A stretch of DNA of 6,142 bases from Ruminococcaceae bacterium UBA1438. Its GTDB lineage: Bacteria > Bacillota > Clostridia > Oscillospirales > Acutalibacteraceae. The position numbers and the translations under genes were made by a program. Shown piece by piece: positions 1 to 5,564 of this stretch. Under the pieces are notes generated by a model, which saw nothing but the letters and a program-made list of their open reading frames with translations, did no database searches and had not been told where the DNA came from. The number at the start of each line of letters is the position of its first letter. Within the stretch, counting starts at the first letter, position 1. The stretch covers positions 660-6,801 of the forward strand of contig DCTO01000058.1 of assembly GCA_002329285.1 (NCBI GenBank), given 5' to 3'.

Positions 1-618
1 GGGCCCTCTGCCGTAGGAGGGGGGGTCCATGATGATGCCGTCGTAGGTGCGGCCCCGGCGCTGCTCCCGCTGGACGAACTTCACGCAGTCGTCCACCAGC
101 CACCGCACCGGGCGGTCCGCCAGGCCGCTTGCCTGGGCGTTCTCCTTGGCCCACTGGACCATTCCTTTGCTGGCGTCCACGTGGGTTACCGCCGCTCCCG
201 CCTTCATGCAGGCCAGGGTGGCGGCGCCGGTGTAGCCAAACAGGTTCAGCACCCGCACCGGGTCTTCCGGGGGACGGTGGGCGCCCTGGATCTTCTCCAT
301 GGCGAACTTCCAGTTCACCGCCTGCTCCGGAAAAATGCCCGTGTGCTTAAAACCCATTGTTTTAACATTAAACGTCAAATCCTTATAGCTTATCTGCCAG
401 GCGTCAGGTATGTGAGAAAACACCTGCCACTCGCCGCCGCCCTTATTTGAGCGCTGATAGCGGGCATTCGGAGAAAACCATTTAGGATTTTTCTTTTCAC
501 TTTTCCAGATAACCTGCGGGTCGGGTCGAACAAGTATCTGATTGCCCCAGCGCTCAAGCTTTTCGCCTGCGGAACAATCCAGAAGCTCATAATCCTGCCA
601 ATCTTTTGTATATCTCAT
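1..618 (-). CDS. Class I SAM-dependent methyltransferase, RlmI-like (COG1092 type), 3' end outside window
   Basis: Predicted cytoplasmic SAM-dependent methyltransferase of the RlmI/RlmK-like group; an rRNA or other RNA substrate is inferred from the family. I translated 206 codons without a stop, and the C-terminus lies beyond base 1. The N-terminal part includes an EKLERWGN segment (residues 19-26) and RPDPQ (31-35). Then come the conserved HTGIFPEQ (92-99), SAM-binding motif I NLFGYTG (125-131), acidic Asp148 at the end of strand 2, and the motif IV box DPPSY (198-202). The ATG at 618 shares its A with the TGA of glmM (TGATG), and only a weak purine-rich SD precedes it, so translational coupling to glmM is likely. 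It is the last visible gene of the ruv-glmM operon. Base composition changes abruptly near residues 88-97: the N-terminal part matches the neighbours and the SAM-binding part is very GC-rich. The gene may therefore be a chimera of two sources. Family is confident; exact substrate is not. Confidence 0.85.
   Translation of the reverse strand, partial: MRYTKDWQDYELLDCSAGEKLERWGNQILVRPDPQVIWKSEKKNPKWFSPNARYQRSNKGGGEWQVFSHIPDAWQISYKDLTFNVKTMGFKHTGIFPEQAVNWKFAMEKIQGAHRPPEDPVRVLNLFGYTGAATLACMKAGAAVTHVDASKGMVQWAKENAQASGLADRPVRWLVDDCVKFVQREQRRGRTYDGIIMDPPSYGRGP
331..360. other. Sharp GC-content seam inside a gene
   Basis: Hand counts give 229 G+C in bases 1-330 (69%) and 115 in the 240 bases 361-600 (48%). 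In the methyltransferase frame, 91 of 100 codons over bases 1-300 end in G or C, against 42 of 80 over 361-600. The switch falls within about 30 bp that encode the conserved segment around KHTGIFPEQ. The frame is intact and no residues seem lost or duplicated, so the two sides were joined in register. A small inverted repeat sits at the same place. Assembly chimera and homologous replacement both fit. Confidence 0.8.
347..365. repeat. Small inverted repeat at the composition seam
   Basis: TTAAAAC at 347-353 and GTTTTAA at 359-365 are perfect 7-bp inverted arms around the 5-nt loop CCATT. The repeat lies inside the methyltransferase coding sequence, where the residues are family-conserved, so it may be coincidental. 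It is too weak and lacks the U-tract needed to be called a terminator. Confidence 0.4.
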
Positions 619-1976
619 CAGCTAAGTCTTTCTCTGACAACATCTGCAATTTCGTTGCCAAGTCTTGTTATTTTATCAATATCTCTGCCCTCAAGCATAA
701 CGCGGACGAGCGGCTCCGTTCCCGAAACGCGAACAAGAACACGCCCGTCGCCGTGGAGCTCCATTTCAGCCTCCTGAACGGCGGAGATAATATATTCATC
801 ATTGTTATATTTCTGCTTGCCCTCCGGGGTAACCTCAACATTGATGAGCACTTGGGGATAAACAGTCATAATCTTAGCAAGCTCGCCAAGAGTTGCTCCG
901 CTTTTAATCACGGTTTCAATAAGCTTAACGCCGGAAAGCTCGCCATCACCGGTTGTGGCATAATCAAGGAAAATAACGTGGCCGCTTTGCTCTCCGCCGA
1001 TGTTATAGCCCTTTTTGAGCATACGCTCAAGCACATATCTGTCGCCAACCGCAGTTTTTGCGCAATTGATATCATTTTCCTCGCAGAATTTGAAAAAGCC
1101 CATATTGCTCATAACGGTTACAACTGCCGTGTTTTGAGCAAGCTTGCCCTCCTGCTTCATCTGCGTTGCGCAGATTGCGATTACCTTATCGCCGTCAATA
1201 AGCTCGCCGTTTTCATCAACAGCAAGCATACGGTCCGCATCGCCGTCAAACGCAAGGCCTAAATCAAGCTTATTTGCCTTAACGAATTCCATCAGCTCAT
1301 CCGGGTGGGTTGAACCGCAATTGCGGTTGATGTTAACGCCGTCCGGAGTGTCTGAAAGCATATGGCATTTTGCGCCGAGGCGGGTAAAGATTTCCTTTGC
1401 ACATACAGAAGCGGAGCCGTTTGCAGTGTCCAGAGCGATATTCATGCCGTCAAAACGGACATCGGAAACCGAAACAACATGGTTAATGTAATCCTCAACG
1501 GCAGTTTTGCAGAAGGTTCTTTTGCCGACTGCGCCGCCGATTTTAAGCTCTGCCTGCTTTTCATTATCAAGAATAATAGCTTCAATTTCATCCTCAACCG
1601 CATCGGGAAGCTTATAGCCTGTGGACTGAAAAATCTTAATGCCGTTATATTCACACGGATTATGCGAAGCAGAAATCATTACGCCTGCTGCGCAATTATA
1701 TTTGCTTACGAGATATGCAATCGCCGGAGTCGGCACAACGCCGACGGACATTACGTTAACGCCTACGGAGCAAAAGCCCGCTGTTAGCGCCGCTTCAAGC
1801 ATATCGCCTGAAGCGCGTGTGTCCTTGCCAATCATAACGGTTGGCTTTTCATCGCTGTTTTTAGCATCCTTCATCAGTATTTCAGCGGCAGCCATGCCAA
1901 TCTGCATTGCAAGCTCGTTTGTTAAATCCTTATTTGCAACGCCTCTGACGCCGTCTGTTCCGAATAATCTACCCAT
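618..1976 (-). CDS. glmM: Phosphoglucosamine mutase GlmM
   Basis: Cytoplasmic enzyme that converts glucosamine-6-phosphate to glucosamine-1-phosphate, the step before GlmU on the way to UDP-GlcNAc and peptidoglycan. At 452 residues it is full length for the family. It opens with the signature GRLFGTDGVRG (2-12). The active-site loop is ISASHNP (101-107), with Ser104 as the expected phosphoserine. The magnesium loop is DGDAD (244-248), the sugar-binding loop GEQSG (328-332), and the C-terminal phosphate-binding loop RVSGTEP (416-422). The start at 1976 is supported by an AAGGAG Shine-Dalgarno at 1985-1990, 8 nt upstream. It begins 17 nt after ruvB and its stop overlaps the methyltransferase start, so it is an internal member of the ruv operon. 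In many Firmicutes glmM instead follows cdaA and a YbbR-domain gene (cdaR); neither is present here. All key residues are intact. Confidence 0.97.
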   Translation of the reverse strand: MGRLFGTDGVRGVANKDLTNELAMQIGMAAAEILMKDAKNSDEKPTVMIGKDTRASGDMLEAALTAGFCSVGVNVMSVGVVPTPAIAYLVSKYNCAAGVMISASHNPCEYNGIKIFQSTGYKLPDAVEDEIEAIILDNEKQAELKIGGAVGKRTFCKTAVEDYINHVVSVSDVRFDGMNIALDTANGSASVCAKEIFTRLGAKCHMLSDTPDGVNINRNCGSTHPDELMEFVKANKLDLGLAFDGDADRMLAVDENGELIDGDKVIAICATQMKQEGKLAQNTAVVTVMSNMGFFKFCEENDINCAKTAVGDRYVLERMLKKGYNIGGEQSGHVIFLDYATTGDGELSGVKLIETVIKSGATLGELAKIMTVYPQVLINVEVTPEGKQKYNNDEYIISAVQEAEMELHGDGRVLVRVSGTEPLVRVMLEGRDIDKITRLGNEIADVVRERLS

Positions 1977-1993
1977 AATGAAAACTCCTTAAA

Positions 1994-3022
1994 TTACAGT
2001 AAAGTTTGCTGACCATCCATTTCAATTCCGAGATGCTTATATGCAGGAGGTGAAACTACCCTGCCCCTCGGGGTTCTGCCGAGAAAGCCAATCTGCATAA
2101 GATAAGGCTCATAAACGTCCTCAATTGTAACAGCCTCTTCACCAATGGCAGCAGCAATCGTTTCAAGGCCAACAGGACCGCCGTTATAATTTCTGATCAT
2201 TGTTGTGAGCAAGCGCCTGTCAATTGCATCAAGGCCGAGCTCGTCAATTTCCATTTTTGAAAGCGCGCTTGAAGCCGCTTCCTCGGTAATTACGCCGTCA
2301 AACTTAACCTCAGCATAATCCCTGTTTCTCTTAAGAAGCCTGTTTGCAATTCTGGGAGTTCCCCTTGAGCGTGAGGCAATCTGCGCCGCGCCCATTTCAT
2401 CAATATCAATTCCGAGAATACCCGCGCTGCGCCTAACAATTGAGGCAAGCTCATTCTTTGTGTAAAGCTCCAAGCGGAGAATAACGCCGAAACGGTCACG
2501 CAGAGGGGCGGAAAGCTGGCCCGCCCTTGTGGTTGCGCCAACAAGCGTAAAATTCGGCAAATCAAGCCTTATTGACCTTGCAGACGGGCCCTTACCGATG
2601 ATAATATCGAGCGCTCTATCCTCCATCGCAGGATAAAGCACCTCCTCAACGCTGCGGTTTAGGCGATGAATTTCATCAATGAAAAGCACATCGCCCTCCT
2701 GCAGATTGGTGAGAAGCGCTGCAAGATCACCCTGCTTTTCAATTGCGGGACCGCTGGTTATGCGGATATTAACGCCCATTTCATTGGCAATGATGCCGGC
2801 AAGAGTTGTTTTTCCGAGACCGGGAGGGCCATAGAGCAAAACATGATCAAGCGCTTCGCCCCTTGCCCTTGCCGCTTTAATATATATTTCAAGGTTTTCC
2901 TTTGCCTTTTCCTGGCCTATATAATCAGTGAGCTGTTTCGGGCGCAGGCTGTTTTCAATATCGTTATCAGCCTCTGTAAACTCAGTTGAAACAATTCTGT
3001 TTTCAAAATCCATTTCCTGCAT
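1994..3022 (-). CDS. ruvB: Holliday junction branch migration ATPase RuvB
   Basis: Hexameric AAA+ motor that, with RuvA, drives branch migration of Holliday junctions during recombinational repair. At 342 residues it is complete. Walker A is GPPGLGKT (65-72), Walker B LFIDEIH (113-119), sensor 1 GATTR (162-166), the arginine-finger region LRDRFG (174-179), and sensor 2 [11 protein letters not shown] (220-230). The C-terminal winged-helix domain carries RTPRGR (316-321). Residue 233 is Asn in KRNRDYAE, where I recall Val being usual; this is a minor oddity next to sensor 2. The ATG at 3022 is preferred over Met4 because an AGAGGA-type Shine-Dalgarno (about 3031-3037) sits 8-9 nt upstream, whereas Met4 has none at a workable distance. 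That SD overlaps the stop codon of ruvA 13 nt away, which suggests coupled translation in the order A then B. Confidence 0.98.
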   Translation of the reverse strand: MQEMDFENRIVSTEFTEADNDIENSLRPKQLTDYIGQEKAKENLEIYIKAARARGEALDHVLLYGPPGLGKTTLAGIIANEMGVNIRITSGPAIEKQGDLAALLTNLQEGDVLFIDEIHRLNRSVEEVLYPAMEDRALDIIIGKGPSARSIRLDLPNFTLVGATTRAGQLSAPLRDRFGVILRLELYTKNELASIVRRSAGILGIDIDEMGAAQIASRSRGTPRIANRLLKRNRDYAEVKFDGVITEEAASSALSKMEIDELGLDAIDRRLLTTMIRNYNGGPVGLETIAAAIGEEAVTIEDVYEPYLMQIGFLGRTPRGRVVSPPAYKHLGIEMDGQQTLL

Positions 3023-3035
3023 AAGCTAATTCCTC

Positions 3036-3641
3036 TTACAAATTTCTTGAAAGCTGTTTTAATCCGAGCCTTATCATCTCATCAGCAGAGAGTGATTTAT
3101 CCATTTGGCCGACAGCAACAGCAGCATCGCTTTGGCTGAAGCCGAGCGCAACAAGTGCCGCAACCGCCTCTGCGGCATCACTTTCCTCAGCAATAGAGGA
3201 AGCGGAAGCAACCGAGGATGAGGAATCGCCAAGCGATATGCCCGCCATCTTATCCTTCAATTCAAGCACAATGCGCTCCGCCGTTTTCTTTCCGATACCG
3301 TTTGCACGGGTGATTGCCTTAACATCGGAGGAAGCAATAGCGATTGCAAGCTTATCCGTTGAAAACTCCGAAAGCACGGCAATTGCCGCCTTAGGACCAA
3401 CGCCGGAAACGGTTATCAGCATTTTGAATGCTTCCATTTCAGCCTGATCTGCAAAGCCATATAGATCAAGAGCATCCTCCTTAACTGCAAGATAAGTGAA
3501 AACATTAACCTTGCTGCCAACCTTGCCGATGCTTTGAAGTGTATTTAAAGAGGCAAAGCATTTGAATCCGATTCCGCCGCATTCAACGACAATAAACTGC
3601 GCGTCAGCATAAGTTATTTCGCCTTTTATGTTATTAATCAT
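3036..3641 (-). CDS. ruvA: Holliday junction branch migration subunit RuvA
   Basis: Tetrameric DNA-binding subunit that clamps four-way junctions and loads RuvB. At 201 residues it is of normal length. Domain I (about 1-63) is the OB fold starting MINNIKGEI, with the usual LYGF at 60-63. Domain II (about 64-140) holds two helix-hairpin-helix motifs, centred on SGVGP (79-83) and ANGIGKKTAERI (113-124). A serine- and alanine-rich flexible linker (about 139-155) leads to the small domain III (about 155-201), which contacts RuvB and contains LVALGFSQ (163-170). The start at 3641 is fixed by a GAGGTG Shine-Dalgarno at 3647-3652 and by the conserved N-terminus. It follows ruvC by 15 nt and precedes ruvB by 13 nt. 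Confidence 0.97.
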   Translation of the reverse strand: MINNIKGEITYADAQFIVVECGGIGFKCFASLNTLQSIGKVGSKVNVFTYLAVKEDALDLYGFADQAEMEAFKMLITVSGVGPKAAIAVLSEFSTDKLAIAIASSDVKAITRANGIGKKTAERIVLELKDKMAGISLGDSSSSVASASSIAEESDAAEAVAALVALGFSQSDAAVAVGQMDKSLSADEMIRLGLKQLSRNL

Positions 3642-3656
3642 ATGTTCACCTCATAA

Positions 3657-4151
3657 TTATTTTCTGTAGAAATCCAGCAGGCTTGAGCTGCTGTGTCCGT
3701 GGCAGATGGCCATTGCAAGGGCGTCCGCCGTGTCATCAGGCTTCGGGATTTTTTCAAGGTTCAAAATCACCCTTGTCATCTCCTGCACCTGTTTTTTTAC
3801 CGCCCTGCCATAGCCGGTTACGGATTGCTTAACCTGGAGCGGAGTATATTCATAAATCGGAATGCCGTGAAGCTGTGCTGAAAGGGTTATAACGCCCCTT
3901 GCCTGGGCAACGTCAATAACGGTTTTTTGGTTATTGTTGAAGAAAAGCTTTTCCATGCTCATAACCTCAGGATGATGCTTATCAAAAATCTCATTCATTC
4001 CCTGATAAATCTCCTGAAGCCTTATTGCGAAATCCGTGTGAGCCTCGGTGGTTATTGCGCCGTAATCAATCACGCGAAATTTATTTGCCTTATATTCAAG
4101 AACACCCCAGCCGATTATGGCATAACCGGGGTCAATGCCCAAAATCATCAT
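3657..4151 (-). CDS. ruvC: Crossover junction endodeoxyribonuclease RuvC
   Basis: Dimeric Holliday junction resolvase of the RNase H fold that makes paired nicks at junctions handled by RuvAB. At 164 residues it is complete. The acidic catalytic set is intact: Asp7 in GIDPG (5-9), Glu67 in MEKLF (66-70), and Asp140 plus Asp143 in DDTADALA (139-146). The basic segment GYGRAVKKQV (113-122) matches the DNA-binding region. It is the first gene of the ruvCAB-glmM-methyltransferase operon and lies just behind a strong promoter. The start is less certain than for its neighbours: ATGs at 4151 and 4148 are both in frame, and the only Shine-Dalgarno (GGAG, 4163-4166) is 11-14 nt away. A third, out-of-frame ATG at 4158 lies nearer to it. 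Start 4151 puts the first Asp at residue 7, as in E. coli. Confidence 0.96.
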   Translation of the reverse strand: MMILGIDPGYAIIGWGVLEYKANKFRVIDYGAITTEAHTDFAIRLQEIYQGMNEIFDKHHPEVMSMEKLFFNNNQKTVIDVAQARGVITLSAQLHGIPIYEYTPLQVKQSVTGYGRAVKKQVQEMTRVILNLEKIPKPDDTADALAMAICHGHSSSSLLDFYRK

Positions 4152-4162
4152 ACGACATAATA

Positions 4163-4166
4163 CTCC
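4163..4166 (-). promoter_or_regulatory. Shine-Dalgarno site serving ruvC (and a nearer out-of-frame ATG)
   Basis: GGAG on the minus strand. It is 4 nt from an out-of-frame ATG at 4158, which would encode only eight codons (MSYDDFGH, ending in TGA at 4132-4134). It is 11 nt from the ruvC ATG at 4151. The spacing is long for ruvC and short for the mini-frame, so either could be used. An initiating ribosome that terminated on the mini-frame would stop inside ruvC, near its start. Confidence 0.55.
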
Positions 4167-4168
4167 AT

Positions 4169-4187
4169 TATAATTTTAATAATTATA
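4169..4187. repeat. AT-only inverted repeat over the -10 and start region
   Basis: TATAATT at 4169-4175 and AATTATA at 4181-4187 are perfect 7-bp inverted arms around a 5-nt loop. They cover the -10 box and the expected transcription start of the ruvC promoter. This could be an operator, but in such AT-rich DNA chance is a fair explanation. It also places a TATAAT on the plus strand (4169-4174), for which I see no matching -35. Confidence 0.4.
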
Positions 4188-4210
4188 ACACACTATAAAT
4201 TAATAATCAA
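4182..4210 (-). promoter_or_regulatory. Sigma-A-type promoter for the ruvCAB-glmM operon
   Basis: On the minus strand there is a -35 TTGATT (4205-4210), a 17-nt spacer, and a perfect -10 TATAAT (4182-4187) preceded by TG one base upstream, which makes an extended -10. Transcription would start near 4175 and give a leader of about 24 nt before ruvC. No SOS (LexA) operator of the Gram-positive GAAC-N4-GTTC type is visible in the gap. Confidence 0.75.
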
Positions 4211-4251
4211 CATAAGTTTTATAAATAATATATAAAGGAATTGAAAGAAGT

Positions 4252-4752
4252 ATGCTTAAAAGGAAAGCAAAAATATCACAGCAGGACATTGAAAAAATCG
4301 TTTGTGACGGAAAAAATATTATCGGAATTGATGGGCTGACCTTTATCGGAAAAAATTGCGCGCTTGCAAGCGCAATTATACCCTCAAGAACCGAAATTCA
4401 AACCGCTTGCGATGCAATGAATGCCGCTTCAAAGAGGGCTGAATATGCGTTTAATATCAGCCTGATTCTGCGCCCGCTCCCCACCATTATCAGCAACAAT
4501 TCCGAAGGCAGATATAAAGAAACGGCAGAGCTGATAATCAGTGATATTAACAAGGATTTTGAGATTATAGATTTTCATTCAGACGAGGATAATGAAAAAA
4601 TCATTTTCAGCTTTGAGTTGCTTGTTCCCAAGGAATATGAAAAAAATAATGCCGAGCTTCTGATTGAACTGAAAAGCCAATTCAGGAAGCTCAGCAACAA
4701 AATAATTATAAATGCAATGATTATTCGGAATCAGAAGAATAAAGCTCATTAA
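4252..4752 (+). CDS. Protein of unknown function, possibly two ferredoxin-like modules
   Basis: I do not recognise this 166-residue protein. It has no signal peptide or clear membrane helix and looks cytoplasmic. By eye it divides into two similar halves. Residues about 12-77 have strands around IIGIDGLTFIG (23-33) and ALASAII (37-43), a helix over 47-66, and strand NISLILRP (68-75). Residues about 89-158 have strands around FEIIDF (103-108) and IIFSFELLVP (117-126), a helix over 131-147, and strand KIIINAMII (150-158). This beta-beta-alpha-beta layout resembles the cytosolic dimerisation domain of cation diffusion facilitators, but no transmembrane part is present and the likeness is only visual. 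ATG 4252 is the only plausible start, since an in-frame TAA lies at 4222-4224. The nearest SD-like site, AAGGAA (4235-4240), is 11 nt away and weak. It is about 38% GC, the lowest gene here. It is divergent from ruvC, and its last 32 bp overlap the TtcA-like gene tail to tail. Confidence 0.8.
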   Translation: MLKRKAKISQQDIEKIVCDGKNIIGIDGLTFIGKNCALASAIIPSRTEIQTACDAMNAASKRAEYAFNISLILRPLPTIISNNSEGRYKETAELIISDINKDFEIIDFHSDEDNEKIIFSFELLVPKEYEKNNAELLIELKSQFRKLSNKIIINAMIIRNQKNKAH

Positions 4753-5560
4753 AATCATAAACCCTGCCGTTTGCTTTATAACCGGGAAAGCCGTTTAAAT
4801 CAAGATTATGAATGCTTTCAAATATGCTTTTTTCAACATCCGGATAATCTTTCTTAAGGCGCTTAATAAGCCTTTTTGCTTCAAGGCGCTTTGAAGAGGA
4901 GTTATCATCCTCCTCAAGCTCGCACTGCTCTGTTAAGCGGCACGCACAGCGGATAAACTCAAGGGAATTAAAATCGCGCCACTTAATAACATCCTCCTCA
5001 TTTACGCAATAAAGCGGACGGATAAGCTCCATTCCCTCAAAATTTGTTGAATGGATTTTCGGCATCATGCCCTGGAGCTGTGAGCCGTAAAACATACCGA
5101 TGAGTGTTGTTTCAATAACATCGCTGAAGTGGTGGCCAAGCGCAATTTTGCCGCAGCCAAGCTCCTTCGCCCTTGCATATAGATGCCCCCTTCTCATCCT
5201 TGCGCAGAGATAGCAGGGATTACCTTTAACGCTTGCCGTAACATCAAAAATATCGCTTTCAAAAATCTGCGCGGGTATTTCAAGAAGCGCGCAGTTTTTC
5301 TCAATCTGAAGCCTGTTTTTCTCGTTATATCCGGGGTCCATAACAATAAAAACAGGGGTGAAATTAATATTGCCTTGCCTGTGCAGGAGCTGGACAAGCT
5401 TTGCAAGCAGCATTGAATCCTTGCCGCCGGAAATGCAAACGGCAATCTTATCGCCGTTTTCAATCAGCTTGTATCGCTTTACCGCATCAAGGAAAGGAAG
5501 CCAGATTGTTTCTCTGAATTCTGAAGTTATGCTGTTTTCAACCGATTCACAATAATTCAT
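4721..5560 (-). CDS. TtcA-family tRNA thiolation PP-loop ATPase
   Basis: Predicted cytoplasmic enzyme of the TtcA/TtuA group, which adenylates a tRNA base and replaces oxygen with sulfur using an iron-sulfur cluster. TtcA itself makes 2-thiocytidine at position 32. The 279 residues include the PP-loop SGGKDS (44-49), the CYLC pair Cys116 and Cys119 followed by RMRRGHLY (121-128), and ALGHHFSDVIET (140-151). These align well by eye with E. coli TtcA. The third cluster cysteine should lie in RCACRL (204-209), Cys205 or Cys207, with Cys213 close by. E. coli has a CxxC there, so this is a variant C-terminus and the exact base modified is uncertain. The start at 5560 has a weak GAAAGA Shine-Dalgarno (5569-5574) and is 4 nt from the tcdA stop, pointing to one transcript. 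The 3' end overlaps the convergent plus-strand gene by 32 bp, and no terminator is visible. Confidence 0.88.
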   Translation of the reverse strand: MNYCESVENSITSEFRETIWLPFLDAVKRYKLIENGDKIAVCISGGKDSMLLAKLVQLLHRQGNINFTPVFIVMDPGYNEKNRLQIEKNCALLEIPAQIFESDIFDVTASVKGNPCYLCARMRRGHLYARAKELGCGKIALGHHFSDVIETTLIGMFYGSQLQGMMPKIHSTNFEGMELIRPLYCVNEEDVIKWRDFNSLEFIRCACRLTEQCELEEDDNSSSKRLEAKRLIKRLKKDYPDVEKSIFESIHNLDLNGFPGYKANGRVYDFNELYSSDSE

Positions 5561-5564
5561 AGCA

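Noticed and set aside
1..345. The GC-rich end as a separate gene or a mobile-element border
   Set aside because: The minus-strand frame continues without a stop or frame change from 618 to 1 and gives one family-typical protein. I see no transposase, target duplication or integrase signal.
47..350. Arg/Pro-rich plus-strand frames in the GC-rich left end
   Set aside because: They are typical artefacts of high GC, which removes stops. The minus-strand frame carries the SAM-binding motifs and continues the methyltransferase.
606..1262. Long plus-strand open frame of 218 codons opposite glmM
   Set aside because: glmM on the other strand has every family motif. The antisense frame has no recognisable domain and no good ribosome site, so it is a shadow of glmM codon use.
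1362..1992. Further plus-strand frames opposite the 5' half of glmM
   Set aside because: They lie antisense to conserved GlmM sequence, have low-complexity composition and show no motif. They are shadows.
2290..2565. Second minus-strand frame inside ruvB
   Set aside because: It is out of frame with complete RuvB and has no domain of its own.
4184..4236. Plus-strand promoter for the unknown gene
   Set aside because: Several TATAAA-like boxes exist, but none has a -35 match at 16-18 nt. In DNA this AT-rich such boxes are expected by chance.
4600..4860. Rho-independent terminators for the convergent pair
   Set aside because: I looked past both stops on both strands and found no GC-rich stem followed by a U-tract.
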